Origin: Sulfuritalea sp.
GTDB taxonomy: Bacteria > Pseudomonadota > Gammaproteobacteria > Burkholderiales > Rhodocyclaceae
DNA length: 64,000 nt
Reading direction: 5' to 3'
Assembly (NCBI GenBank): GCA_023229685.1
Contig: JALNYT010000004.1
Coordinates: 62,001-126,000, forward strand
Part shown: positions 8,776 through 19,127 of the stretch, in pieces
Layout of the letters: each line of letters begins with the position of its first letter
Numbering within the stretch: the first letter of the stretch is position 1
Translations under genes and position numbers: made by a program
Notes under the pieces: generated by a model
What the model was told of the DNA's origin: nothing
The model's input: the letters and a program-made list of their open reading frames with translations, nothing else
Databases searched by the model: none

Positions 8776-9618
8776 TCAACGATTGTTGCGGGCCATGAAC
8801 ACCAGCCGCTCGAACAGATGCACGTCCTGCTCGTTCTTCAGCAGCGCGCCGGCCAGCGGCGGCACCACGGTCTTGCGGTCCTTCGAACGCAGCACTTCGG
8901 GCGGAATGTCTTCGGCCACCAGCAGCTTGAGCCAGTCCAGCAGTTCGGAGGTCGAAGGTTTCTTCTTCATGCCGGGAATCTCCCGAAGTTCGAAGAAGAC
9001 TTCCATCGCCTCGCGCAGCAGGTTCTGCTTCAGCTTGGGGAAGTGCACATCGACGATGCGCCCCATGGTTTCCTTGTCCGGGAACTTGATGTAGTGGAAG
9101 AAGCAGCGGCGCAGGAAGGCGTCGGGCAGTTCCTTTTCGTTGTTCGAGGTGATGATGACGATCGGGCGGACTGCGGCGCGGACGGTCTGCCGAGTTTCGT
9201 AAACATAAAACTCCATGCGGTCGAGCTCGCGCAGCAGGTCGTTGGGAAATTCGATGTCGGCCTTGTCCACTTCGTCGATCAGGATCACGGAAGGCTTGCC
9301 CTGTTCGAAGGCCTGCCACAGCACGCCCTTGACGATGTAGTTGGAAATATCCTTGACCTTCTCGTCGCCGAGTTGGGAATCGCGCAGGCGCGACACCGCG
9401 TCGTATTCGTAGAGGCCCTGCTGCGCCTTGGTGGTGGACTTGATGTGCCATTGCAGCAGCGGTATGCCCAGCGCGCCGGCGACTTCCTCGGCCAGCATGG
9501 TCTTGCCGGTGCCGGGCTCGCCCTTGATCAGCAGAGGGCGTTGCAGGGTGATGGCGGCGTTGACCGCGAGCATCAGGTCGGGGGTGGCGACGTAGGAGTC
9601 GGTTCCTTCAAAGCGCAT
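8776..9618 (-). CDS. MoxR-family AAA+ ATPase
   Basis: 280 residues from ATG 9618. Walker A GEPGTGKT is at residues 33-40, Walker B VILIDEVDKAD at about 111-121, and the sensor region reads VIITSNNEKELPDAFLRRC. MoxR ATPases remodel partner proteins, often to insert cofactors, together with a VWA protein, which here is the next gene. The frame is open far upstream, but ATG 9618 gives the normal family N-terminus (RFEGTDSYVATPDL). The substrate protein is not evident from the window; the FecR-domain gene may belong to the same operon. Confidence 0.9.
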   Translation of the reverse strand: MRFEGTDSYVATPDLMLAVNAAITLQRPLLIKGEPGTGKTMLAEEVAGALGIPLLQWHIKSTTKAQQGLYEYDAVSRLRDSQLGDEKVKDISNYIVKGVLWQAFEQGKPSVILIDEVDKADIEFPNDLLRELDRMEFYVYETRQTVRAAVRPIVIITSNNEKELPDAFLRRCFFHYIKFPDKETMGRIVDVHFPKLKQNLLREAMEVFFELREIPGMKKKPSTSELLDWLKLLVAEDIPPEVLRSKDRKTVVPPLAGALLKNEQDVHLFERLVFMARNNR

Positions 9619-9692
9619 GGTGTTCTCTTTCAGGGTTGATACAGGGATTATCCCAGAGCGGGGGAGTTTCGGCGCGCTGTCGGCGCCGACTC

Positions 9693-10118
9693 TTAGCCGG
9701 CCGCGCGTCTGACGCAGTCCAGATAGGCGTCGCCATCGGGCGGCAGGCCGCTCTTCTGCGAGCGCCAGATCATCTCGCCGAGACATTCGAGCACGGCGTG
9801 CAGCGCTTCGTGGCGGTCGCCGCGCCGGCTTTGCAGGATGTTGAAGGCAGCGCGGATGCCGGGCGGCTGGTCGATCGACAGCTGTTCCTCGATAGCCAGG
9901 TGCAGCGACAGGTGCAGGAAGGGGTTGGTCTCGCCGTGCTCGGGCGTCCATTCGCGCGTCAGGGCATCCTCGGCTTCGAGCAGGGCGTGGTATTCGGGAT
10001 GCAGGGCGACCAGGTCGGCCGCCAGGGTGTCCATCGGCGTGCCCGGCAGCCTGTTGCGGCGCTTGGCCCAGGCGTCGATGAGAAACTGGCGGGCCTGGTC
10101 GCGGCTGGGGTTAAACAT
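9693..10118 (-). CDS. DUF1841 family protein
   Basis: 141 residues, soluble and acidic, matching the DUF1841 family by length and by the segments NPSRDQARQFLIDAW and LHLSLHLAIEEQLSIDQP. The function is unknown. The start overlaps the end of nth by eight bases, so it is the last gene of the rnf-nth transcription unit; DUF1841 genes next to nth are common in betaproteobacteria. No catalytic motif is visible. Confidence 0.85.
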   Translation of the reverse strand: MFNPSRDQARQFLIDAWAKRRNRLPGTPMDTLAADLVALHPEYHALLEAEDALTREWTPEHGETNPFLHLSLHLAIEEQLSIDQPPGIRAAFNILQSRRGDRHEALHAVLECLGEMIWRSQKSGLPPDGDAYLDCVRRAAG

Positions 10119-10743
10119 TCTTTTCCTTGAAGGCGCAGAGGTCGAAGACGCTGCAATGCACGCAATCCGGCGCGCGTGCCTTGCAGGTGTAGCGTCCGTG
10201 CAGGATCAGCCAGTGGTGGGCATGCAGGCGAAATTCGGCCGGCACCACCTTGAGCAGCTTCTGTTCCACCGCCTCGACGGTCTTTCCCGCCGCCAGTCCG
10301 GTGCGGTTGCCGACGCGGAAGATGTGGGTGTCGACCGCGATGGTCGGCTCCTTGAAGGCGACGTTGAGCACCACATTGGCCGTCTTGCGGCCGACGCCGG
10401 GCAGGGCTTCGAGCGCGGCGCGATCATGCGGCACTTCGCCGCCGTGGCGTTCCAGCAGCAGGCGCGAGAGGGCGACGACGTTCCTGGCCTTGGTCGGATA
10501 GAGGCCGATGGTCTGGATGTACTCGGCCAGGCCGTCCACGCCCAGGGCGGCGATCGACTGCGGCGTCGGGTGGTCGCGGAACAGGGAGCGCGTGGCGCGA
10601 TTCACGCCCTTGTCGGTGGCCTGCGCCGAAAGCACCACGGCCACCAGCAACTGATAGGGCGTTGCGTATTCGAGTTCGCTTTTCGGCTCGGGGTTTGCCG
10701 CAGCGAGACGGGAAAAGAACTCGCGAACCTTCTGCGGAGTCAT
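10111..10743 (-). CDS. nth: Endonuclease III
   Basis: 210 residues, the usual length. This bifunctional DNA glycosylase/AP lyase removes oxidised pyrimidines in base excision repair. The helix-hairpin-helix reads LPGVGRKTANVV with catalytic Lys120, and Asp138 lies in VDTHIFRVGNR. The 4Fe-4S cluster ligands are Cys187, Cys194, Cys197 and Cys203 (C-X6-C-X2-C-X5-C). The start overlaps rnfE by four bases (ATGA). Linkage of nth to rnf is widespread in proteobacteria, possibly because Rnf helps keep iron-sulfur redox centres reduced. Confidence 0.97.
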   Translation of the reverse strand: MTPQKVREFFSRLAAANPEPKSELEYATPYQLLVAVVLSAQATDKGVNRATRSLFRDHPTPQSIAALGVDGLAEYIQTIGLYPTKARNVVALSRLLLERHGGEVPHDRAALEALPGVGRKTANVVLNVAFKEPTIAVDTHIFRVGNRTGLAAGKTVEAVEQKLLKVVPAEFRLHAHHWLILHGRYTCKARAPDCVHCSVFDLCAFKEKNV

Positions 10744-11429
10744 GCCGGCGCTGAGGTTGCGTGATCGACCTGATGGTGAATGCGTTGCTCGCGCATGCGC
10801 TCATTGGCGCGCGCATCGAGCCAGTTGCGGCCGGCAATCAGCAGACCGAGGAAAAAGAAAGCGCCGGGCGGCAGGATGGCGATCAGGAAGCCGGGGTAGT
10901 CCGCCGACAGGATCTGGATCGCGTGGGCCGACGGAATCACCATCTCGATGCCGGAGAACAGGGCACCGGTGCCCACCAGTTCGCGAATTGCGCCGAGCAG
11001 CGCCAGTGCCCAGGTCAGGCCGAGCGCCATGGCGGCGCCGTCGATGGCCGAGGCGATCACCGAATTCTTCGCGGCGAAGGCCTCGACGCGGGCCAGCACG
11101 ATGCAGTTGGTGACGATCAGCGGAATGAAGATGCCGAGCACGACGTACAAGTCGTGCAGGAAGGCGTTGAGGGCCAGGTCCGTGACGGTGACCAGTGCGG
11201 CGATGATCAGGATGAACACCGGGATGCGAATCTCGTAGGGAATCAGGCTGCGCAGGGCCGACACGATGAGATTCGACATGGTCATGACGAAGACGGTGGC
11301 GAGGCCGAGGCCGACGCCGTTCACCACGCTGTTGCTCATCGCCAGCAGCGGACACATGCCGAGCAATTGGATCAGCGCGGTGTTCTGCTTCCAGATGCCG
11401 TTCCAGGTGATGTCCTTGTAAGTGCTCAT
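10740..11429 (-). CDS. rnfE: Rnf electron transport complex subunit E
   Basis: 229 residues, a multi-spanning integral membrane protein (RnfE/RsxE/NqrD family) with TM segments such as LIQLLGMCPLLAMSNSVVNG and PVFILIIAALVTVTDLALN. With RnfA it forms the membrane core through which electrons pass between ferredoxin or NADH and the ion-pumping subunits. The C-terminal tail (RMREQRIHHQVDHATSAPA) is cytoplasmic and slightly long. It overlaps rnfG by four bases on one side and nth by four on the other. Confidence 0.96.
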   Translation of the reverse strand: MSTYKDITWNGIWKQNTALIQLLGMCPLLAMSNSVVNGVGLGLATVFVMTMSNLIVSALRSLIPYEIRIPVFILIIAALVTVTDLALNAFLHDLYVVLGIFIPLIVTNCIVLARVEAFAAKNSVIASAIDGAAMALGLTWALALLGAIRELVGTGALFSGIEMVIPSAHAIQILSADYPGFLIAILPPGAFFFLGLLIAGRNWLDARANERMREQRIHHQVDHATSAPA

Positions 11430-12130
11430 GGCTTGCTCCCTTGGTCTTCAAACCGGCTGTTGGCCGGCAGGGTGAACAGCTTGTCGCGATTCTTCAGGGT
11501 CCACGCCAGTGCGCGACCGCTGGCGTTGGTCACGGCGCGGGCGGAGATCGTGGCTCCGGCCCGTTGGTCGAAGCGGCCGCCATCCTTCTTCACGCGCCAT
11601 CCTTCCTGCGGGACCGTGTCGAAGCCCAGATTGCTGAACTGAGTGATCCACGGCTGCGTCTTGTTCTTGTCCTTCTTCGGGTCGATGTAGTCGCCCAGGC
11701 CGGGTGTTTCGCGGTGCTCCGTGACGCGCACCGCGAGCAATTCGCCGGTGGCCTTCACCGCCAGCAGCAGGCCGATGCGGCCGGAATAGCCATCCGGCGC
11801 GGCGGCCTCGACCACCAGCGCCGCCGGCTCGCCGTTCTTGCGTGCGCGGTAGAGGCGCACGGCGCCGGACGATCCCAGTTCCCTGGTGGGCAAGACTTCG
11901 ATCCAGTCGTCGAGCAGCACGTTGTCGAACAGCGCCGACGGCAGTACTTCACCGATCAGGGCCAGCTTTTCCTTCTGGGCGCTGGCGGCGACAAGCGGCG
12001 CGGTCACAACGTAGACGCCGGCCATCAGGGCCGTGAACACGACGGTGAACGCCAGCATGATGGCGGCGGTGCGCACGGAGATGCGCAGGGCGCCGGCGTC
12101 GCGCTGGGTGACTTCGATGGGTTCGCTCAT
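11426..12130 (-). CDS. rnfG: Rnf electron transport complex subunit G
   Basis: 234 residues from ATG 12130, which shares a base with the rnfD stop. An N-terminal TM anchor (AIMLAFTVVFTALMAGVYVV) is followed by a periplasmic FMN-binding domain; the covalent flavin site is the GATISA motif near the C-terminus (RAGATISARAVTNA), and the HRETPGLGDYI segment is typical. It carries electrons in the Rnf chain. The frame stays open through rnfD, but the internal ATG and the family length place the start here. Confidence 0.95.
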   Translation of the reverse strand: MSEPIEVTQRDAGALRISVRTAAIMLAFTVVFTALMAGVYVVTAPLVAASAQKEKLALIGEVLPSALFDNVLLDDWIEVLPTRELGSSGAVRLYRARKNGEPAALVVEAAAPDGYSGRIGLLLAVKATGELLAVRVTEHRETPGLGDYIDPKKDKNKTQPWITQFSNLGFDTVPQEGWRVKKDGGRFDQRAGATISARAVTNASGRALAWTLKNRDKLFTLPANSRFEDQGSKP

Positions 12131-13146
12131 CAGGAGTCTTCCCCCTTGATCTTGTGCCCGAACACCGGCGGCTGGGTATACATGTCGATCAGCGGCGTCG
12201 CGATGTTCATCAGCAGGACCGCAAACGCAATGCCATCCGGGTAGGCGCCGAAGGTGCGGATGATCCAGGTCAGCAGGGCGATGCCGGCGGCGAAGATCAG
12301 CTTGCCGCGCGGCGTGGTGCAGCCGGAAACCGGGTCGGTGACGATGAAGAAGGCGGCCAGCATCGCGCCTCCGGTGAACAGCTGGAAGCCGGGCCCCGCA
12401 AAGCGCGATGCGTCGTAGAAGGAGAAGCCGCCCGAGATGACAAACAGCGTGGCGAGGAAGGCGACCGGCATGTGCCAGGTGATGATGCGCTGCTGCAGCA
12501 GATACAAGCCGCCAAGGAAGTAGCCGGCGGCCACCCATTCCCAGCCCTTGCCGCCGACGTTGCCGAAGGTGGCGTTGCTGCCCAGTACGCCGGCCACCGT
12601 GGCGCGCGCGTCGGCGGTGTGCAATGCGGTGCGCAGGGCATCGAGCGGGGTTGCCATGGTGATCGCATCGAGCTCGCGCGAGCCGAAGATGGCATTCCAC
12701 TGCGGTACAAAATCGGTGAAGCCGGCCGCCGGCCATTGCGACATCAGCGACGGGTAGGCGACGATCATCAAGGCAAAGCCGACCATCGCCGGGTTGAACG
12801 GATTTTGCCCGAGGCCGCCATAGAGGTGCTTGGCGACCACGATGGCAGTGAGCACCCCGATCACCGTCAGCCACCATGGCACGATCGGCGGGAAGGTCAG
12901 GGCGATCAGCCAGGCGGTCACCAGCGCCGAGCCATCGCTGAGGAACAGCATTACCGGCTTGTCGCGCAAGCGGAGCATTACGGCTTCCGCGGCCAATGCC
13001 GTCACGGAGGCCAGCGCGATCTGCACCAGGACAGCGGCGCCAAAAAACCATACATAGGCGGCGATGCCCGGCAACAGCGCGACCAGCACGCGCAGCATCA
13101 CGGATTGCACGCTGGCGGGCTTGAGGAAGTAGGGGGAATTGTTCAC
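12130..13146 (-). CDS. rnfD: Rnf electron transport complex subunit D
   Basis: 338 residues, a multi-TM subunit of the RnfD/NqrB family. The MATPLDALR segment corresponds to the site where FMN is attached to a threonine. Loops such as GLGQNPFNPAMVGFA and DPVSGCTTPRGKL are characteristic. It is part of the ion-translocating membrane core. It sits 19 bases after rnfC and overlaps rnfG by one base. Confidence 0.96.
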   Translation of the reverse strand: MNNSPYFLKPASVQSVMLRVLVALLPGIAAYVWFFGAAVLVQIALASVTALAAEAVMLRLRDKPVMLFLSDGSALVTAWLIALTFPPIVPWWLTVIGVLTAIVVAKHLYGGLGQNPFNPAMVGFALMIVAYPSLMSQWPAAGFTDFVPQWNAIFGSRELDAITMATPLDALRTALHTADARATVAGVLGSNATFGNVGGKGWEWVAAGYFLGGLYLLQQRIITWHMPVAFLATLFVISGGFSFYDASRFAGPGFQLFTGGAMLAAFFIVTDPVSGCTTPRGKLIFAAGIALLTWIIRTFGAYPDGIAFAVLLMNIATPLIDMYTQPPVFGHKIKGEDS

Positions 13147-13165
13147 TGGGGGGTCACTGTCTGGT

Positions 13166-14857
13166 CTAGTCGTCCTGCCGCAGGTGCGGTTTCGCCATTT
13201 CGCGGATCTCGGCGCGGCGCGCCTCGATGGCAGCGACTTCGGCTTGCTGCTCCGGTGTCAGGTCGCTGACGTTTCCGGGATGCACCAGTTCCTTCTGCGC
13301 CTTGGCACGCTCGAGAGCCGCGGCGATCAATGCTTTCTTCGCATCCTCCTCCGGCGTGGCCGCGGGCTTTGCGGCTTCGGCTATTGCGGCCGCCGCTTTT
13401 TCACGTCCGGCGGCGGTCTTGGCCGCGAGTTTGGCGGCTTTTTCCTGTTTCTCGCGTTCTTCGCGCAAGAGGCGGAACTCGTAGCGTTCGCGCGCCACGT
13501 CAGCGGCCTCTTTCTCTATTTCGCGCGCCCAGATTTCGCTCTTGGCAAAGCGGTAGTAATCGACCAGCGGAATGTGCGATGGGCAAACGTAGGCGCAGCA
13601 GCCGCATTCGATGCAGTCGAACAGGTTGTATTCCTGGGCCTTGCCGAAGATCTTCGCCCGCGAAAACCAGTACATCTCGAACGGCTGCAGGTCGGCGGGG
13701 CAGGCCTTGGCGCATTCACCGCAGCGGATGCAGGGCATCTCCGGCGGCGGCGGCGGGAACAATTTCTTGGATCCGACCAGCACGCAGTTGGTGGCCTTGA
13801 CCACCGGCACGCTGTCATCCGGCATCAACAGGCCCATCATGGGGCCGCCCATGATCACGCGGTCGCTGTCCGCAAGCGGGCCACAAAGCGCCACGAGGTC
13901 GCGCATGGGGGTGCCGAACAGCACTTCATAGTTGCGCGCCTGAGTCACGTTTCCGGCCACGGTGACGATGCGCGAGATCAGCGGCTGGCCGAGTGCAATC
14001 GCTTCGTAAACGGCATACGCGGTGCCGACGTTGAAACATTGCACGCCATAGTCGGTGGAACGCTTTCCGTGCGGGACCTCGATGCCGGTCAGGACCCGGA
14101 TCAGCTGTTTGGCGCCGCCGGCAGGATAGCGCGTCGGCACCGACACGACACCGATCGCCGAGTCGCCGGCTGCTTGATTGGCGGCTCGGGCGGCGATTTC
14201 CATGGCGGCGACGGCTTCGGGCTTGTTGTCTTCGATGCCGATCAGCACCTGCCCCGCGCTGAGTATTTCGCGCATGATGACGACGCCCTTGAGGATGGTC
14301 GCGGCCCGCTCGCGCATCAGCACGTCGTCACAGGTAATGAAAGGCTCGCATTCGGCGCCGTTCAAGACCAGGGTATCGAGCTTTCCCTGCTTTCCGGGAT
14401 TGAGCTTGAGGTAGGTGGGGAACACCGCGCCACCCAGTCCGACCACGCCGGCGTCGCGCAGATAATCGCGGGTCTGCGTCGGCGTGGCGCTGCGGAAGTC
14501 AAAGGGCTGGCGCGGAATCCATTCGTCGCGGCCATCCGGCTCGATCATCACGCACAGTGCCGACAGTCCCGAAGCATGCGGCATGAGGCGCATTTCGACG
14601 GCGACTACGGTACCCGAAGTCGAGGCATGCACCGCGGAAGACACGTTGCCGTCGGCACCGCCGATACGTTGGCCCTTGAGCACGCGCTCGCCCGCCGTGA
14701 CCAATGGCCGCGGCATGCCGCCGATGCTCTGATGCAGCGGAATCACCAGCAGGGTCGGCGTCGGTGCCACGGCGATCGGCAAGCCGGTCGAGGCTTCCTT
14801 GTTGTAGGCGGGCTTGACCCCGCCGTTAAACTTGAACAGGCGCTGCAGTGCGGTCAC
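13166..14857 (-). CDS. rnfC: Rnf electron transport complex subunit C
   Basis: 563 residues from GTG 14857, which overlaps the rnfB TGA by four bases (GTGA); the frame is open further upstream, but this start gives the family N-terminus. The RnfC barrel is followed by an NADH/FMN-binding domain (YPAGGAKQLIRVLTG) and two 4Fe-4S motifs, CIRCGECAKACP at about residue 373 and CIECGCCAYVCP at about 414. The C-terminal 100 residues are Ala/Lys/Glu-rich and probably helical, shorter than the repeats in E. coli RsxC. It is the peripheral electron-input subunit. Confidence 0.96.
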   Translation of the reverse strand: MTALQRLFKFNGGVKPAYNKEASTGLPIAVAPTPTLLVIPLHQSIGGMPRPLVTAGERVLKGQRIGGADGNVSSAVHASTSGTVVAVEMRLMPHASGLSALCVMIEPDGRDEWIPRQPFDFRSATPTQTRDYLRDAGVVGLGGAVFPTYLKLNPGKQGKLDTLVLNGAECEPFITCDDVLMRERAATILKGVVIMREILSAGQVLIGIEDNKPEAVAAMEIAARAANQAAGDSAIGVVSVPTRYPAGGAKQLIRVLTGIEVPHGKRSTDYGVQCFNVGTAYAVYEAIALGQPLISRIVTVAGNVTQARNYEVLFGTPMRDLVALCGPLADSDRVIMGGPMMGLLMPDDSVPVVKATNCVLVGSKKLFPPPPPEMPCIRCGECAKACPADLQPFEMYWFSRAKIFGKAQEYNLFDCIECGCCAYVCPSHIPLVDYYRFAKSEIWAREIEKEAADVARERYEFRLLREEREKQEKAAKLAAKTAAGREKAAAAIAEAAKPAATPEEDAKKALIAAALERAKAQKELVHPGNVSDLTPEQQAEVAAIEARRAEIREMAKPHLRQDD

Positions 14858-15417
14858 GCCGCCTCCCGCTTTGCCGGATTGATCTTGAACACGGGATATT
14901 TCCACTTCCAGGTTTCGACGCTCTCGCCGATCGGCTGCATGGAGATGCAATCCACGGGGCAGGGCGGCAGACACAGCTCGCAGCCGGTGCAGAGAGGAGC
15001 CACGATAGTGTGCATCTGCTTTGCGGCACCCACGATCGCGTCGACCGGGCACGCCTGAATGCACAGCGTGCAACCGATGCAGCTCTGCTCGTCGATGACG
15101 GCAACCGACTTCGGCTTCTCGATGCCGTGTTCGGCGGACAGCGACTTGAATTCGCGGCCGAGCAGGTCGGCGAGTTTGTGGATGCCTTCATCGCCGCCCG
15201 GCGGGCATTGGTTGATCTCCGCCTCGCCCTTGGCGATGGCCTGGGCGTAGGGCTTGCAGCCGGGGAAGCCGCACTGGCCGCATTGCGTTTGCGGCAGGAT
15301 GGCGTCGATCTTTTCGACCAAGGGATCGCCTTCGACGCGAAACCGCACTGCGGCGTAGCCGAGCGCGGCACCCAGCACGACGGCACCGAGCGCCATGACC
15401 AGAATCGCTTCGAACAT
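14854..15417 (-). CDS. rnfB: Rnf electron transport complex subunit B
   Basis: 187 residues from ATG 15417. An N-terminal membrane anchor is followed by a 4Fe-4S domain with Cys46, Cys49, Cys54 and Cys71 (CGQCGFPGC), then a ferredoxin domain with CIGCTLCIQACP and CTGCELCLPPCP. It is the iron-sulfur subunit linking ferredoxin to the Rnf core. It starts two bases after rnfA and overlaps rnfC by four. The last 25 residues (ETWKWKYPVFKINPAKREAA) are typical of betaproteobacterial forms. Confidence 0.96.
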   Translation of the reverse strand: MFEAILVMALGAVVLGAALGYAAVRFRVEGDPLVEKIDAILPQTQCGQCGFPGCKPYAQAIAKGEAEINQCPPGGDEGIHKLADLLGREFKSLSAEHGIEKPKSVAVIDEQSCIGCTLCIQACPVDAIVGAAKQMHTIVAPLCTGCELCLPPCPVDCISMQPIGESVETWKWKYPVFKINPAKREAA

Positions 15418-15419
15418 GG

Positions 15420-16004
15420 TTACTTGTACTTGTCCAGGCCGGCGAAGCCCATGAAGGCGAGGCTCATCAGGCCCGCGGTAATCATGGCGATCGCCGTACC
15501 GCGGAAGTGGATTGGAACGTCTGCCGCTTCGAGGCGTTCGCGGATGCCGGCGAACAGGATCAGCGCCAGCGTAAAGCCGACTGCGCTGCCAAATCCGAAC
15601 AGCAACGATTCGAGGAAGTTGTGGCGCAGGCTGACGTTGAGCAGCGGAATGCCGAGCACCGCGCAATTGGTCGTAATCAACGGCAGATAGATGCCTAGCA
15701 CCTGGTGCAGCAGCGGACTGGTCTTCTGAATCACCAGTTCCGTGAGTTGCACGATGGCGGCGATGGTGACGATGAAGGACAGCGTGCGCAGGTATTCGAG
15801 CTGATTGGGCATCAGCAGCCAGCGATCGATGATGAAACTCGCCCCGCAGGCCATGGTCAGGACGAAGGTGGTGGCCGCTCCCATGCCGATCGCGGTCTCG
15901 AGCTTCTTCGATACGCCCATGAACGGGCACAAGCCCAGAATGCGCACGAACACGACGTTATTGACGAGGACTGCGCCGAGAATAATGAAGAGGTAACTGG
16001 TCAT
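15420..16004 (-). CDS. rnfA: Rnf electron transport complex subunit A
   Basis: 194 residues from ATG 16004, beginning TSYLFIILGAVLVNNVVFV. It is an integral membrane protein of the RnfA/NqrE family with about six TM helices and the conserved LGLCPFMGVSKK loop, whose Cys helps bind the intramembrane Fe-S centre. First gene of rnfABCDGE-nth-DUF1841. An upstream in-frame start would add 11 charged residues in front of TM1 and is less likely. Its promoter must lie in the 101-base gap to pyrD. Confidence 0.95.
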   Translation of the reverse strand: MTSYLFIILGAVLVNNVVFVRILGLCPFMGVSKKLETAIGMGAATTFVLTMACGASFIIDRWLLMPNQLEYLRTLSFIVTIAAIVQLTELVIQKTSPLLHQVLGIYLPLITTNCAVLGIPLLNVSLRHNFLESLLFGFGSAVGFTLALILFAGIRERLEAADVPIHFRGTAIAMITAGLMSLAFMGFAGLDKYK

Positions 16005-16105
16005 GATGCGCGGAAAGCCACGTTTGCTCCGCAACAATTGTTGGAGATCAAATTATCTCGCTTTTGAAGGTATATGTGCAAGTGAACGGATTGTAACTGC
16101 CGCGT

Positions 16106-17119
16106 TCAACTGCCGGTGGCTTCGATGCATTCGCCGACTAGCTGCGGGCCCCTGTAAATCAGTCCGCTGTAGAGTTGTACCAGCGTGGCGCCGGCCTCCA
16201 GTTTGGCGCGCGCGCGCACTCCGCTGGTAATGCCGCCGACGGCGATGATGGGCAACTCGCCCGCCAAAGCCTGGGCAAGACTGCGGATCACGGCAGTTGA
16301 TTTCTCGAACAGCGGGCTCCCGGAAAGTCCGCCCGCCTCGGCGGCCAGAGGCGATGTTTCGACGCCTTCGCGGCCAAGTGTCGTGTTGGTCGCGATCACG
16401 GCATCGATTCGGTGCCGCCTCAAGGCGTCGGCGATATTGACGATCTGCGCCGTATCGAGATCAGGCGCGATCTTCAGCGCCAGCGGCACGTATTTGCCAT
16501 GCTGCTCCGCCAGTGCGGCCTGGCGGGACTTGAGGGCCCCCAGCAGGGCGTCGAGTTCGGACGCCTCCTGCAACTGACGCAGGTTCTTGGTATTCGGCGA
16601 CGAGATATTGACCGCAATATAGCTGGCCAGCGGATAGGCCTTGTCGAGGCAGAGCAGGTAATCGTCGACCGCCCGCTCGATCGGCGTGTCGAAGTTCTTG
16701 CCGATGTTGATGCCAAGAATGCCGCGATAGCGCACCTGCGCCAGCCGCTGGCGCAGCGCGTCGATCCCTGCGTTGTTGAACCCCATGCGGTTGATGATGG
16801 CCTGCTGTTCGCGCAAGCGGAACATACGGGGCTTGGGATTGCCGGGTTGAGGGCGCGGCGTGACCGTGCCCACCTCCAGAAAGCCGAAGCCAAGACCACT
16901 GAGGCCGTCGATAGCGGTGCCGTTCTTGTCGAGACCGGCTGCCAACCCGACGCGATTGGGGAACTGGAGTCCCATGACTAGCGCCGGGTTGCTGTTAGTA
17001 GGTAGCGGTGACCGGAACCCGAGCGAGTCGCCGATCGCGACAAGACCGAGCGTCAATTCATGGGCGCGCTCGGCGTCAAGAGCGAAGAGAAAAGGTCGAA
17101 TCAAGGCATACGGAGTCAT
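16106..17119 (-). CDS. pyrD: Dihydroorotate dehydrogenase (quinone), class 2
   Basis: 337 residues, the normal class 2 length. It oxidises dihydroorotate to orotate with FMN and passes electrons to quinone at the inner membrane, the fourth step of pyrimidine synthesis. The N-terminal amphipathic helix LIRPFLFALDAERAHELTL is the membrane contact. Motifs seen: GFLEVGTVTPRPQPGNPKPR, NRMGFNN, the active-site loop NISSPNTKNLR and the phosphate-binding IIAVGGITSG. It stands alone between rnfA and the divergent rrn promoter. Confidence 0.96.
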   Translation of the reverse strand: MTPYALIRPFLFALDAERAHELTLGLVAIGDSLGFRSPLPTNSNPALVMGLQFPNRVGLAAGLDKNGTAIDGLSGLGFGFLEVGTVTPRPQPGNPKPRMFRLREQQAIINRMGFNNAGIDALRQRLAQVRYRGILGINIGKNFDTPIERAVDDYLLCLDKAYPLASYIAVNISSPNTKNLRQLQEASELDALLGALKSRQAALAEQHGKYVPLALKIAPDLDTAQIVNIADALRRHRIDAVIATNTTLGREGVETSPLAAEAGGLSGSPLFEKSTAVIRSLAQALAGELPIIAVGGITSGVRARAKLEAGATLVQLYSGLIYRGPQLVGECIEATGS

Positions 17120-17190
17120 GGCGCAGAATTCTACGATGCCCGCAGCAGCAAGATTTTTTGCACGAGACGAAAGAAAATTTGAAGAAGGGG

Positions 17191-17219
17191 TTTACACATT
17201 GAAAATGTCACCCTATAAT
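17191..17219 (+). promoter_or_regulatory. Sigma-70 promoter of the rrn operon
   Basis: TTTACA at 17191-17196 and a perfect TATAAT at 17214-17219, separated by 17 bases. An A-rich stretch (AAAGAAAATTTGAAGAAG, 17170-17187) lies directly upstream, as expected of an UP element. It lies about 310 bases before the 16S gene and points towards it. Confidence 0.85.
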
Positions 17220-17532
17220 CGCTCCTCTCTGCTGATTGCGGAGCCGCGAAACGAGGCGGAAAGTTCTTTAAAAACCAAACAACCGATAGGTGTAGGTGCT
17301 TGCTGTGCTGGTGGTGACAGCGGGTAGTCGTCCCGAAATCGAAGGTACGATTACTGATCCGGATCGAAAGATCTGGATTGAGTTCCGAGTCGAGTGCGCA
17401 AGTGCGAGATGAAGAATCTGCTGCTGCTGGATGCTAAAAGTATAGAAGCAAGCATTTACACGAAGAGTAAGAAGGTTAAATGAAAGTTTAGCCTCTGATA
17501 TTCGTTTGAGTGAGCAACAAAATAGACAGATT
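17220..17532 (+). other. rrn leader with boxA-like antitermination site and 5' processing arm
   Basis: No gene is seen in this stretch. GTTCTTTAAAAA at 17263-17274 resembles a boxA antitermination element. It is followed directly by the arm at 17277-17300, which pairs with 19090-19114 downstream of 16S to make the precursor stem normally cut by RNase III. Confidence 0.7.
17277..17300 (+). repeat. 5' arm of the 16S precursor stem
   Basis: This 24-base segment is the reverse complement of 19090-19114 apart from a single bulged base. The two arms bracket the 16S gene and should form the long helix that RNase III cuts to release pre-16S RNA. Confidence 0.8.
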
Positions 17533-19073
<1,541 letters not shown>

Positions 19074-19089
19074 GAGCAAAGGCATGGTG

Positions 19090-19114
19090 AGCACCTACAA
19101 CCTATCGGTTGTTT
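19090..19114 (+). repeat. 3' arm of the 16S precursor stem
   Basis: This 25-base segment begins AGCACCTACAACC, ends CGGTTGTTT and pairs with 17277-17300, with one unpaired A. It lies between the 16S 3' end and tRNA-Ile. Confidence 0.8.
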
Positions 19115-19127
19115 AGAACCCAACAGC

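Noticed and set aside
9675..9695. TCGGCGCCGAC segment as another copy of the dispersed repeat
   Set aside because: Only the first 11 or so bases match before the sequence turns into a simple palindrome.
11426..13051. Apparent 541-residue fusion of rnfG with upstream sequence
   Set aside because: The upstream part is an out-of-frame reading of rnfD; the ATG at 12130 gives a normal RnfG.
13139..15058. 639-codon open frame on the + strand opposite rnfC and rnfB
   Set aside because: Low-complexity composition typical of antisense frames in GC-rich genes; no recognisable domain, and rnfC/rnfB on the other strand have clear motifs.
13166..15073. Apparent N-terminally extended RnfC
   Set aside because: The extension reads rnfB out of frame; GTG 14857 overlaps the rnfB stop and gives a normal length.
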